The notes under the pieces: model-generated
Told to the model about the DNA's origin: nothing
Database searches by the model: none
What the model saw: the letters and a program-made list of their open reading frames with translations, nothing else
Position numbers and translations under genes: made by a program
Shown here: positions 11,600 through 22,846 of the stretch, piece by piece
Numbering within the stretch: position 1 is the stretch's first letter
Layout of the letters: each line of letters opens with the position of its first letter
Source: Rhodocollybia butyracea
Taxonomy: Eukaryota; Basidiomycota; Agaricomycetes; Agaricales; Omphalotaceae
Direction of reading: 5' to 3'
Assembly: GCA_015501585.1 (NCBI GenBank)
Contig: JADNRY010000307.1
Location: 1 to 64,000, forward strand
DNA length: 64,000 nt

Positions 11600-13060
11600 C
11601 TATTTCAGTGAAAGTAAGATTCGGCGGGGCGAAAATACTATGTAGTCCTGGACTCCTGAGAGGTCGCTCCAGCCAGTCGCGGTCATGTGAGCTACGAAAC
11701 TGTTAGGGCACCGGTGGTCCTCAACGCAGAACAGAGGCACGGGTTTTCCCAGCGCCGCCGGGCGCCAGGTTAAACACATCTTCTGGGGGACTTCCTTGAT
11801 GAGATACGGTACCTTCCAGGACATGTCAGACATGTTGAATTGAGGTTCTAAAGCATGATTTATAAACCCTGATCTACGTAGAAGATGGTTGGATTTACGA
11901 GGAAGGGCCACTCGAGAGAAGCGCGTTAAGCTAGCGCTGCTAACCAAAGTGGTTTACCTGAGTCACTGGATCCTCCCGCGCTGGGCCTGCCTCATCTCCT
12001 CTAGCCGTGATTCCTGTCAAGAAGCAAGTAGGTGAATTATAGCCCAAAGAGCTCGACAGGCGTGGAGGTGAAGGACGTGTTGAACGGGTCATCTTCAATC
12101 AAGGAGAAGGATCATCGAATTGATAGAGCCTTCGTATTATTTTTTGCTTTCTCCATAGATTTGAGATTTCTAAGTTTGTGGTTTGTCGTTCCTAGTTTTG
12201 CTCTGGCATTTAGCGAACAAACAACGAAAGAATGATCGATGAAGATGGCTTTCTTTCCTCATTTGCAGCTCTCGGTTCACGTGTCGCCTATTCTTTCTTT
12301 TTCTGCTATGCTGCACCAAACCTCCTCTTCCCAACCAGCCTCACCGACGACCATTACAGGCCTTTAAATATTTCCCTTGGTCTTAATGCTTGACATGAGA
12401 CTCACAATCAACGGGACCCAAAGAACTTTCTCAGCTGCGCCTCCTGCACTCCCTCACCTGCCGTGACATCTGCAAAGTTGATCACCTCACTTCGGGATCA
12501 GAGCGTCGGATCCACCTGTCTCGATGAGAACACTCACTTCATTTTTAGGATGATAAATGGCAACAAGAGTTGTTTGGCGCTCAATAATGAGCTCGAGAGG
12601 CTATGGCCCTATCCTTGTCGTCTCCTATCAATAATTCTCGTCGGATATGACCCGATGATATGCAACCGAACAACGTACTTGTAACAAGTATCTTGCTCCC
12701 GTCTTCGCTAGCGGGGGGAAAACAAGAAAATTATGAGCAGTCCGGGCCAGAGGACTTGCTTCAATCGACTGACGCTACACTGCGGCCAACAGCAGCAGCG
12801 TATCTCTTGCGCGTGCCAAATGGAATGGAACCTTGAGCTTATAACCTTCATCGGATGACCTTTCAAAAACATTGCGTCTTTTCTGCTAGTCGCTTCACTG
12901 AACATCCGAGTCCAAACTCCATACATGTCCGCATGAATCCAAGTTGGAGCTAAAATGGAAGTTAATGGCCAGAGACGCTAAGCACTTAGCGCTCACTCGG
13001 GTTCAAAGGTATGAAGACATTGAACGGTTCAGATATCGTCTGAAGGCCAATATCAAGCAT
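11600..13060. repeat. Decayed repeat copy sharing the GCGCGTTAAGC-AGCGCT block
   Basis: AGCGCGTTAAGCTAGCGCT near 11921, a sentence-like match downstream (TGATTCCTGTCAAGAAGCAAG, near 12010) and CCTTTAAATATTTC near 12360 follow the same order as 4170-4625. The stretch 12880-13000 matches 14860-14990 (both read TCCAAGTTGGAGC or close, then a GCTCAGCACT...AGCGTTCAC-like palindrome). No gene is supported; short open frames are shadows. Confidence 0.55.
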
Positions 13061-13065
13061 TATAA

Positions 13066-14310
13066 TTGAGGCAGGTTTTCGGAAGGAGCTTGAACATGCA
13101 GATGAGTGGAATGGATGAGAAGAAGAGTGTCACATTTGTTAATATGATTTCGTCCGTTCCCAGTTCATGCCACAGTTTCTGCCCAGAGCCACTTCCTCAA
13201 CAAGCCTTGTATCCCACTGTGTTCACAAATGCACCTATCTCATATGCGAGGATATATCCAACTGGTAAAGGGTACGGGCTCGCGAAATTCGACAGCAACA
13301 CACTGAATTGGTGGGGTTGTGTGGCTCAATCCACATAGTATCGCTATACACAAATGAAAAACTATGGAAAACTGAAAAAGACCGCGGGAAAGAGGGAAGG
13401 TCACAGGTGATAGCAGGGACGAAGAGGACGGGGGCAGAATGAGAACCAAATGAAGTTCCACTCCTTCTCCGTTGCATTGCTGATACGACTGTATAGGCAA
13501 GGACATTGTAAAGGGTTAGCTTCAACAATTTTGGATCCTCGAGTTTGATTGATTGCGAGTCACGGGTGCCGGAACGAAAGGACATCGGCGACACAGGATA
13601 GGTTGCTTTGTGCAAAGAGAATGAATTATATTGGGTTCGTATATGATAGGTTCCTTGTGCCAAGAAGTATTAGTGGCCATCGGTGAGGCTCGGTGAGGCT
13701 ACGAAGAACGAATGTGAAAATGAAGAGGGACAGAACAGAAGACTCATCTAGATGAAAAGAGAAAGACCTGACGTGAATTGACGGCCAAAGATATCAGGGA
13801 GCAAAGGAAGGAAGAAAAGCGAGCGAAATAAACAACTAATGGGCCGCAAACAAAAGGAAATAAATCTAGAAATAAATCTAGAGAAGAATTCCAAAGACGA
13901 GGGGAGCAACGGCACAGACACCGACTGATAATCCAATAATTATGGATATCCTTTTCCTTGGCTCATCCGGCGTGCATTGCACATGCTAAGACTTCCCTCT
14001 AGAACAACGTAACTGTAAAAAACAAAAACCAACATATGTGATGGAGGAAAAGGAAAGTAACAAGCGTATGAAGGTCGCGGAGATGGGAGACGAGGTAGCG
14101 GAAACACAGAATACGATTGTGGAATTAAGTCTGGTACAGTATGAACTGAAAAACAAAAATCAATACCTTTTCTTCCAAATGTCATTCGCTGCATACAGAT
14201 TCGCATTTCCATATCCTGTGTTCCGCCTCTTGTCCGAGCCAGAGACCATATTTGACGCGTAATTCCTACAAGGGTGGTTGGGATCCATGTAAAAAGTGCT
14301 ATTGCCATTT
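13066..14310. other. No recognised gene; possible fragments of coding sequence
   Basis: A 90-codon + frame (13066-13338) ends in YARIYPTGKGYGLAKFDSNT and looks coding-like but I do not recognise it and find no start context or introns. On -, from 14308, the frame MAIALFTWIPTTL then GYGNANLYAANDIWKK across a candidate intron resembles an exon pair of a membrane transporter, and further down IIGLSVGVCAVAPLVFGILL could be a membrane segment. Neither assembles into a full gene. Confidence 0.25.
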
Positions 14311-15740
14311 TAATTTAGATGTCTTGAAGCTTGAGCATTCTTGACCAACTCGTTTGTAGAAGGATTTGTGTTCGTGGAGACGAAATGAGGCATCGCTCTG
14401 ATTAGCGCTAGCTTAACGCGCGTCCCCGACATGACCGAAAGTCTGTTGGGAGCTCTTGTCGATTTCACCTCCAGATTCCTGTAGACCAAAGCATCTCGAT
14501 CCAACAAAAGCCCATCGCGTCTTGCTGGACAGACATGTTCAACTTTGCTCTCAGACGTGTCTCCGCTGAGCGCTGAGCACTAGTGCAAATAGTTCAGTTC
14601 TCTCGGTTGTTCCACAGAACCGCGGCTGTTGTACTGGAAACTACCAACTCTTTGTGCATATCTCTCCAAATTACCATAAACAGAACAGCGATGACATCAA
14701 CCAAGTCAAAGGCGTCTATGCACAAAAACAAGAAAAAAATAAGCAGCCCAGAGTCAGCAGTGATTCTTGCATGTAACAATGGGGATAGCACCTTGGCCTT
14801 AAGCTTCAGCCTCATAGATCATGCCTGTCAGACGAACAATCCATTGTGTATCCTACCAGTCGCTTTGCTGAACCTCTGTACTCCTTGAATCGATACACGT
14901 CCGAACAGATCCTAGTTGGAGCGAAAATTATAGAGGATAGACAGACTCGGAAATCCAAGACGCTCAGCACTCACTGAGCGTTCACGAGGCTACCAAAACA
15001 TTTTCGTGGAGCAGATACCAAGGTCGTAGATTGTCGATTCGAGTTTCTGAGGCCTGAGTAGTAATACATCCGGAGGAGAGGCAGAGTGTCGTCGATTCTT
15101 GCTGCGAAAGAAGATAGCTAACTCGTCCTTTCCAGCAATACACCTGCCGTCACCTCCCAGATAGACCGCTCCACCGATACAAATTGAAGACCAAATCTAC
15201 ATTGCTCGCCTCTCGTTTTCTGGATAGGATAAGTTATGGACACGGAAAACGGGAAAGCTGTTGCGGATGGTTAATCACGAATCTTCGGTCTTCGGGTCCA
15301 AACGATCAACGAGACAAAGGGACATTCACAAAAATTTTTAAAGGCCTGTAATGGTTGCCGGTGAGGCTGAGAGGAGGGAATCTGCGAGCATGAGAAGGAT
15401 TAGAACGGCGTAACAGAAAAGAAGAACCGGCGCGAAGATGGCAGCGTATAAACGTAGGGAAGAAAACCGTCCTCATTGATTAAGCATTCCTAGTTCGCTT
15501 CACTAGGTGGCTTAGCTAAACTTGCGAGCAATAGGCCACAGAAGGTTCAAAACACTCCTTTTCCTTGACCCGTTCGTGTCCTTCACTCTTCCCAGCCTGC
15601 CGAGCTCTTTAGAACATCTTATGCATTCATTTGCTTCTTGGCCAACTTGTGTAGGAATCGCGCTAGATGAGGCGGGCCAGCATGAGGATGGGTAGTGAAC
15701 CGTTTTGGTTAGCGCTGGCTTGGGGCACGCGCGTCTTGAG
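14310..15740. repeat. Decayed repeats joining the right arm of the inverted duplication
   Basis: Contains AGCGCTAGCTTAACGCGCG (14404) and GTTAGCGCTGGCTT (15711), both inverted relative to the blocks at 4170 and 11921. 14330-14420 is matched again at 18620-18720 (GACCAACTCGTTTGT then a decayed AGCTAGCTTAC). 15100-15740 is the start of the right arm. No gene is supported. Confidence 0.55.
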
Positions 15741-16356
15741 CGGCCCGCTCTTTGTACTCGATCCAACCTTCAAAGAAACGTGCCACAGACGCGTTTAACT
15801 TTTTACTGGGTAGAACCGTGCATCTGTTCAGTACTGCAGTGTTGAGCTCGGTGCAAATAGTGTCAATTCTCTTCAAGCGACCCTACACGACTGCGACTGT
15901 AGTAGTATTGAAGCTACTCTTTCGCACGATTGATACAAGTTTAATGTATGATAATCTGACTTTCACCCGGTACCCAGTCTTCCTACGCCCACTGCAGTCC
16001 GAAGTCGTTCCAGCAATTCTGCACATCTATATCATCGATTCCTTGTCATCCGTTATGCGATCCACTATGGTCTCTCCAGCTCAAGGCTTTGCAAGGGACT
16101 ACCCATGCCCAAATGTTGAAGCCTTTGGGACATAAACTTACACCATGCATTCACTCACCAGTTTCCAATGGAAGAGTGGCAGGCGACATGTATTCACTGG
16201 TTCATACTCCGTTCAAAACGCAGCGTAGTTCTTCCCGAGGTCTATAGTGACCATTGCTCAACCCTTCTAGACATGTCCTGTACCAATTGGGGAGCCACTA
16301 ACGTACTATAAGTTCAAGCCGGCCAAGAGAACCAAGACCTACTTACCAACGTGACC

Positions 16357-16443
16357 ATGTTCCGTTTGTCAAATATTAACACTGTTTTCTCCATCCTCCT
16401 ATTTCGAGACCACGGCCCAATGCAAGTCAGTTCCCCGGACTGA
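16357..16443 (+). pseudogene. Relic of a family 1 secreted protein gene (exon 1)
   Basis: Begins MFRLSNINTVFSILLF, then the frame is lost by an indel relative to the relic at 3132; it stops at the same TGA (about 16441). No later exon is usable. Confidence 0.6.
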
Positions 16444-17132
16444 AACGGCGTTTGTGGGTTTGATTGTAACAATTTTGATTACAAAACTTTGCTGCGTCGA
16501 CGCCGGGTCTCTACCATTACCACACTTATTTCTTCAATCTCTCCTCCTTTGCCCTGGCACAAAGGATGCATGCAGGGGTGGGTATTTCACGCGGTGTGTC
16601 CGAGCACCCGTAGTTCCAACCACGGCTTTGGCACCAGGATGGACCCATGATAAAACAAAAGGTGAACATAAAGAATTCACGCAACTTGCTTGGCGCTCAC
16701 AAATGATAGCTACCAAATCTTCGGCTTTCTCATTTGCCTTATATGTTTCAATGTGCCCAAGAATGCTTAGACCTATTAGTATTTACATTCTCTGTGGAGC
16801 AAGCAATTGTTTAGCTGTAGCTCCAATACTCGGGCACTAGGATGGACCTTTAGTACCAAAACAAAGGTTGAAGCAATTGAAGAAATATTAAAGCAAGCTT
16901 GGCGTTCAAATGATAAACGAACCTTCGGCTTTTTCCTTTTGCCTAAGATTGTTTACTTTATTCTCTAGACCTGTTCACCTCCCAGACCCCGCCAAGTAAC
17001 TTGTAATCTTTTGTGGTAAGTGGTTCGGGACCGGGGTGACGAATTCTCCCACTCATTCAAAGTGCAATGTAGTTCCTCCCGAGGTTGCAGCGATCAAGAA
17101 GGTAAGGTAATGCTTACCTAGGGAACTACTTT

Positions 17133-17139
17133 GGTATAT
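17133..17139 (+). promoter_or_regulatory. TATA box of family 1 copy 2
   Basis: TATATAA preceded by CCTAGGGAACTACTTTGG, the same block as before the copy at 19628. About 40 bases before the start codon. Confidence 0.5.
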
Positions 17140-17178
17140 AACCTGGCCAAATGTGTAGATAATACCTCATCAACAGCC

Positions 17179-17614
17179 ATGTTCCGTCTGTCCAGTATCA
17201 GCACTATTGTCTCTATCCTCGTTCTCCTCCAGGTCATGGTTCAGGGTATGCCCCAGGTAAACACCCCCTGTAAGTATCTATGGCTACACATTCTATATTT
17301 TGTTTACTTACACTTCTGTACATAGGTGGTCCAGGCCATGTAAGTTTTCCAGCTCAGTTGGGCATTTACTTGTCACTCAACATTGCACTTGTTCACTCGC
17401 ATCTATAGCCCTGTAAGTCATTATCCGCTACCACTCTATTCAGCTGTAACAGTACACAGGTTCCGAAGGATTTCGCTGCTGCAATTTCGCTGGCGGTCCA
17501 ACAACTGGAAGGTATGTAGATAGATTTCAGTGTATCCAATCTCGTCTACTAACTACATACTCTCTACTTACACCTACTAGTTGTGTCTATATAAATTCAG
17601 GGATTGAATGTTAG
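17179..17614 (+). CDS. Small secreted cysteine-rich protein, family 1, copy 2
   Basis: Unrecognised family, 64 residues by my splicing. Start at 17179 gives a 23-residue signal peptide (MFRLSSISTIVSILVLLQVM). Five exons: 17179-17269, 17326-17339 (14 nt), 17409-17412 (4 nt, CCCT), 17460-17511 and 17581-17614. All introns are GT-AG and the phases close, ending in TAG. The mature part is short: a Pro-rich lead, CGPGHPC, SEGFRCC, then two more Cys, giving C-x5-C-x5-CC-x10-C-x8-C. This six-Cys layout with CC in the middle suggests a knotted disulfide mini-protein, which is inference. Skipping the 4 nt exon would shift the frame and remove the later Cys residues. Extracellular; target unknown. Confidence 0.75.
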
Positions 17615-17697
17615 GATAGCCAATATTTTCTGGCATGTATGAGATAAATATTATTCGTTAACAAGTTGAGGCTCAGGACCCATTTTGATGAATGTTA

Positions 17698-18075
17698 CTG
17701 TATAATTTCGACCGTAGGTTCACGTAACACGTAACGGGACCCTCTGAACTTGAGAATTTGTAACTTCGTAACGCGTAACTTAGAGGTCTGAACTAGTGAA
17801 ATTTGACCTCGTAACGCACTAAATTTCAAATTTTCTGTCCATGCTGGTTGTTTGGCATAATTTTACTTCTGCTTTGCTTCTGCTTTTGAAGCCGCTGACC
17901 ATGTAGAGCTTTGACTTATAGTCACTGCAAAGATATGAATTCTTTTCAGAAACTAGTGTCTGGCATGAACTTATTTGGTATGCGTAACGCGTAACATGAG
18001 TCCATGAACATGAACTTAGCTGAAATCAAGGCGTAACGCGTAACACCCGGTGAACTTACGGTCGAAGTTATACAG
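17698..18075. mobile_element. 378 bp MITE with 26 bp TIRs and TA target site
   Basis: The left end reads CTGTATAATTTCGACCGTAG and the right end, inverted, CTGTATAACTTCGACCGTAA; the match continues through GTTCAC. Both ends are flanked by TA (17696-17697 and 18076-18077), as for Tc1/mariner-type elements. The interior repeats a CGTAACGCGTAAC motif several times. No open frame, so it is non-autonomous. Confidence 0.8.
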
Positions 18076-18077
18076 TA

Positions 18078-19560
18078 ATAATACTTACTGGCTCACTATC
18101 AGTGAGCTTGCTGGACGAACCTATAACTGCTTATGTATCAGATTTCTAGAAAAAAAATGATCACTAGAGCCACGTTTGGTCGCTGTCCAATCGCTGCGGC
18201 GTCCGCTAACTTGATGCAAACCTTTACGGAGCCTTCGCCTGCCCAATGCAAACTCTAGACTTGGGTATCCTTATTTTAGATACCAAGTGACTCGAGATCA
18301 AGGATTCAAACTTATATTACGGGGTCCTGCCACTGGTTGAATATTTGAATCCTGGCGAGACAGCTGCGCCTGCATCCCCGACTCAACTCTGATATCCAAT
18401 TTGATTTTGTAATATTAACAGCAATAGGCTCAAACAGGGCTCCGAGTCAAGCCTCAAGGCCTCAAAGTTAAAGAAGCTTTTCAATCACTGGCATTACAAC
18501 TGCCGCATATAGTGACAAACCAACTGAGTACACGCGAACCCAGTCCCAAACTCCCAATATCTGACGCGTAGTTTCTGAAAGCGCGGCCCGATCCGCATAA
18601 ACTTCGGACGAGCTTGAGCATTCATCAACACAGACATTTTGACCAACTCGTTTGTCGGAGGAACCGCCATGCTCAGATGGCATGGTAGCTCTAGCTTACT
18701 AACCAGACATCCAGCTTATTGTATTAGAGTATTTAAGTAACTCGACCAGGACATGGAGTAGACCTGGTCGACTCCGAGATATCCGGGCTGGTCATTAGGA
18801 GATTATATACTCTCGATAAGTATCTTACTCTGAACCATTATCTTCCATCACTCCATATAGCAATATACTACAGTCTCTACGAGCTCCATACTTATCTACG
18901 GGACTACCCAGCTCTCACAAAAGCCAGTGGTACTAATGTCACATAGCAATCATCCACACATGGTAACAAGTTCAAACTACTCCAAAACCCGTCTTTACTC
19001 TTCGTCTGGGTCAGACACATCCCACGATTCCCACTGGCTTTCTTTCAAACTCTTTCGGTGTGCGTTACATAAAGCCACTTCGGATGCGGTATTGAGGGCT
19101 GTGGGGCTGTGAAGACCGAAACGTTTCCGCGACGAGGCACTAACTGGGTTTTTCTTTTGAATTACTGGTACTATATTCAAAGAAATCCTCGCCAACTTTC
19201 TGAAGGCTTTCGATCTTTATTTCTCTGCTTCCAGGTCCGCCACTACCCTGAACTACTTTTCTCGTTTACTACGGGAAATAGGTTGTTTGCGGTATTCTTG
19301 TTTATTCGGAGTTGCATGCCCGCTAATTCAAGGAACAGTGACCCTCCTCCCGAGGTTTGTGGAAACTGTGAAATTTGATCGCTCAAAGTAACCTTCCGTG
19401 ACGGTACTTCAAGTGTACCTACTAGTCAAGGGACGAGTAAATTGTAATCTCTCGCTGTACAGTACTTTTTAATGTGCGGGTAATGAATTTGTTCATTAAT
19501 TCAAAGGAAGGTACACCATCCCACTAAATAATGCTCCATGTAGATATGTCCTTTACTGGT
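18078..19560. other. No supported gene
   Basis: Holds a repeat fragment (18560-18720) matched at 14330-14420 and a stretch with TATA-rich, LTR-like sequence (18720-18920) whose partner I cannot find. Short open frames at 18927-19378 carry no recognisable domain. Confidence 0.4.
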
Positions 19561-19583
19561 TAGTACCTAGGGAGCTACTTTGG

Positions 19584-19591
19584 TATAAAAG
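19584..19591 (+). promoter_or_regulatory. TATA box of family 1 copy 3
   Basis: TATAAAAG, about 37-44 bases before the start codon, preceded by CCTAGGGAGCTACTTTGG. Confidence 0.6.
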
Positions 19592-19627
19592 CTGGTTAGA
19601 TGTGTAAATAGTACCTCATTAACAGCC

Positions 19628-20103
19628 ATGTTCCGTCTGTCCAATATCAATACTATTGCCTTTATCCTCGTTCTCTTCCAGGTCATGGTTCCGACTCAGG
19701 GTATGCACCAGGCTCGTGAAGTAGACGCCTGTAAGCATCGACTCTTGAGTATACATCTAGTATCTTGTTTACTCACACTTCTGTGCACAGGCGGTCCAGG
19801 CCTTGTAAGTTTTTCCAGTTCGATTGGGCCCATGTGGCATTAACTTAACATTGCACTGCTCACCGACACCTATAGCCCTGTAAGTCATTATCCTCTACCA
19901 TCATTAATTCAACTGTAACAATACTATACAGGTCCCAAAGGATCTCGCTGCTGCAGTTTCCAGACCACCAATGGCAGTGCTTTTACAAGGTATGTAGAAA
20001 GAGTTCAGTTTGTGCAAGTTTTCTGCTAACTCAGACATTTACCAGTTGTCTCGTGGATACTTCGGAGATCGCTTGTGATCAAGTTCCAACTGGGGATGCG
20101 TAA
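19628..20103 (+). CDS. Small secreted cysteine-rich protein, family 1, copy 3
   Basis: About 78 residues. Start at 19628 gives a signal peptide (MFRLSNINTIAFILVLFQVM) followed by a charged lead (MHQAREVDA). The exon plan is the same as the copy at 17179: exon 1, a 14 nt exon (CGPGL), a 4 nt exon at 19876-19879 (CCCT), an exon reading CPKGSRCCSFQTTNGS, and a final exon with LVDTSEIACDQVPTGDA ending in TAA at 20101-20103. Cysteines run C-x5-C-x5-CC-x12-C-x8-C. The longer tail differs from copy 2. It lies in a direct repeat of the copy 2 region (promoter and introns align). Secreted by prediction; role unknown. Confidence 0.75.
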
Positions 20104-20522
20104 CTTGCCAGCAGAATTTGGAGAGAAATTATATGTCAATTTAGCGCACAGTTAGCTGCCCTGTAGTGACACAGTGCACTAAAACTCCCTATATGAATGT
20201 CTTCGCGGTTTGCCTGTGGTGAAGAGCTGATGACAAGACCGTAAATAAAACTTGAACACAAATCAGTGCAAAATAAACGAGGAGATATAAAATAAACTCC
20301 CACCTTGGTTAAGAGAACGACCACCAAGGGAGATAATCTACTACGATTCGTGTTTATAGGCCAATCGTACGGTCGGCAACTTTATAACCGAAAGTAAAAT
20401 AACCGGAAGTACTTAAAATATAAATAGAAGTGTCCAAGCAGTAAATATCATACCAGATAAGGAACCTCAAAAATTGCGCCACCTTCCTGAACCCTCAAGG
20501 CCTCATTCCTTCAACAGGCATC
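20104..20522. other. No supported gene
   Basis: AT-rich sequence after copy 3; no coding signal seen. Confidence 0.5.
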
Positions 20523-20650
20523 ATGTTTACTCGCATAGCCTGAGGTGGTCCAGGCTTTGTAAGCTTGTCCGGCTTAGTTGGGCATTAACTCAACATTGCT
20601 CTTAGACACCTATAGCCCCTCAACTATCATTAATTTAAACGTCGAGTTTC
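20523..20650 (+). pseudogene. Truncated family 1 secreted protein relic
   Basis: ATGTTTACTCGCATAGCC, then GGTGGTCCAGGCTTTGTAAG (exon 2 and its donor), and an intron ending in CTATAGCCCCT (exon 3 position) follow the copy 3 order, but exon 1 has lost its signal-peptide part and the next donor is destroyed. The ~2.2 kb transposon begins just after it. Confidence 0.65.
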
Positions 20651-21067
20651 AGCGTTGCAAAGATTCTGATACCGGATCTACATTTTTTAATCATGGGCGG
20701 ACTTGTCCAACGTAGTTTAAACAGGTTTAATTATTTTGTTTACCATTCAAAAATAATTAAACTGAAGAAATCGACCACTTTAAACAAGTATTGGTTCAAA
20801 AATTCTAATCGGAGTATATTAAACCAACCAGCAACCAGAATAAACAAGGATTCTAAACAACGACTTTAAAACCAAGACTATTATTTAAAACAACCCGATA
20901 AACATAGGATCACGGAATCTACATGGGTGTGTGCCGTTTCGTGTATGGGAGCACTTTTGGCCTCATACGTTGTGCGGCCGAGGGAGTCGACACTGTAATC
21001 ATAGAGTCAATATCATGTCGTCGTTTAAATGTATAAATCAAAGTGTACCTTGTAGTTCTGTGGTAGC

Positions 21068-21208
21068 TGTTGAGGTGGGAGATCCCAACCTCAGTGAGAA
21101 GTATCGTAGAGAACATGGATGAATACAACTGAGTAGCTACGAACATGCGTGAAAGGCTATATACTGACGGCGAACTCCGGCCTGGAACACCATGATCCCT
21201 ACTCCATG
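21068..21208 (+). repeat. Internal direct repeat, copy 1
   Basis: GAGATCCCAACCTCAGTGAG through CATGATCCCTACTCCA; repeated with few changes at 21841-21973 inside the same transposon. Confidence 0.85.
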
Positions 21209-21837
21209 TGCCCCATACAAAACATGGCGACGTCCTCGTTGCCTACCAAATACCTAAACAATGAAAGCAAAGCCTTCCATCTGCTAAACTTGAGCCCCCT
21301 ACACTGCAAACCCAAAACAACTAATCCCAGTCCAAGATCCTAAGTCCTAACCAAACTCTCAGGCTTTTCTGCAACCATTTTGGGTGAAGTCAATGCCAGA
21401 TTCCCTGCAGGTCTAATCTGCAACATACCCCCCTCAGGTATCTAGGCATATCCATCTTGAGTTGGCAAAATCTAAATGCAAGTCATGGAGCAGTTCCGTC
21501 GAGTCGAAGCACAATGCGGCGTGTCGAATAGAAGAGTGTAATTCTTTTTCAAGCGAATGGCGAGTCTGCGGTGGCAGTGATGAAAATGGACAGTAGAGGT
21601 GTGAATGTCGATGAAAGAATGTGAAAACGACGTGTCGGCAATAGATAAGATGTCTGGCAGTACAGCTGCACTGGCGATGGACCAAAAAAAGTCTCCAAAT
21701 GTGATGGATTGATGTCGACAAGTTCAGATGACGATTGGTGAGAAAGACAACTGTGAGCAGATGAAAATGGCTGAAAAAACAGTGTCGATGGTCCGAAAGA
21801 GTATGAAAGCACGAATCACACTCTCATCACCATAATG

Positions 21838-21973
21838 AGGTGGTAGATCCCAACCTCAGTGAGAAGTATCATAGAGAACATGGATGAATACAACTGAGTA
21901 GCTACGAACATGCGTGAAAGGCTATATACTGACGGCGAACTCCGGCCCGGAACGCCATGATCCCTACTCCACT
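21838..21973 (+). repeat. Internal direct repeat, copy 2
   Basis: Second copy of the segment at 21068-21208, over 95% alike by eye. Confidence 0.85.
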
Positions 21974-22846
21974 GTTGACTCTGGAGACCGAGCGTAGCAT
22001 GCTGCCTTACAATGAAGTCAGTGAGACCGTGTTGATGTATGGGGGAACAGTGGACGTGGTGGCAAGGTGGTGGTCAACGAAAAAGAAGCGAACTTGAAGG
22101 CCTGACCACCTGCATCAGGTAATTGGCCATGAAACAATAGGCCCAAGCCTGCAGGTGACAAGAGGAGTTAAAAAGACACACATGATTGTCGATTGGCCAT
22201 CGAACAATAAGATATGATATGATTACCAGTCATGTGTTAGTGACCCCCGGCCTTACTATCAACTTATTGTTAATGATCGTCGACCGCCTAACGCAAACAT
22301 TCCCTTCTTTTTTCCCAACCACCACCACCAACACCACTATTTTGAGTTCATCGACCATATTTGCTGTGAGATTATGTGCCTGCTAGCCTAAACTCATGAG
22401 TCAAACTTCGTGATAAGGTATGATAATTTGGTTCTCCTAGCTTCCGCTACTATTTCAGAGCAACACTCCAAGCTGCGATTGGTCTACACTATCTCCCTGT
22501 ACTACATCTGGTGCACCCACTGTGCGCATTTAACCTGTCTTAAGAAACAATCCAAGTGCCTTTGATTAAACACTTTGTTTGAATGTGAAGTTTAGTACGT
22601 TCGAAAACACAGAGTACTAATGTTTAAAGTCGTTGTTTAATTTGCTGATTTAAATACCTATTTAACATATGTACAAAGCTGTAAGCTATCCAGGTATGTA
22701 TGTAGGTAGATAGGTAGGCAGGTCTAACCAGCGCGGCAGGAGAATAACTTCAATAGTTTGTTTAAATGAAGTTTTAAACTTGTTCAAATAACACTGGACA
22801 TGGCCGCCTATGATTAAAAAACATAGATCCGGATTCTTAAAGATTC

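Larger units (their letters stand above)
15100..17620 (+). repeat. Right arm of the ~3 kb inverted duplication
   Basis: Counterpart of 1900-5000, read in the opposite direction. It ends with a family 1 secreted protein gene (17179) that looks intact, whereas the copy in the left arm has lost its last exon. The interior around 16450-16900 is also matched at 2560-3060, including the segment with GCATGCAGGGGTGGGTATTT (16570). Confidence 0.7.
20667..22838. mobile_element. ~2.2 kb non-autonomous TIR transposon, hAT-like
   Basis: Inverted ends: CCGGATCTACATTTTTTAAT on the left (from 20671) and, inverted, CCGGATCTATGTTTTTTAAT on the right (to 22833); the match runs on through a GGCGG block. AAAGATTC stands at both flanks (20659-20666 and 22839-22846), an 8 bp duplication as made by hAT elements. 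The outer few bases of the two ends differ, so the exact tips are uncertain. Subterminal zones are dense in GTTTAAAC/TTTAA motifs. No transposase is visible; the interior carries a 138 bp direct repeat and unrelated sequence. Confidence 0.75.

Noticed and set aside
13940..14308. Possible membrane transporter on - (MAIALFTWIPTTL...)
   Set aside because: Only two short exon-like pieces; the rest of a transporter is absent on both sides.
17620..18100. CRISPR-like short repeats (CGTAACGCGTAAC)
   Set aside because: Spacing is irregular, the host is a eukaryote, and the repeats lie inside a TIR element.
18720..18920. LTR-like sequence
   Set aside because: Looks like the end of a retrotransposon repeat, but no second copy, primer site or polymerase frame is in the window.
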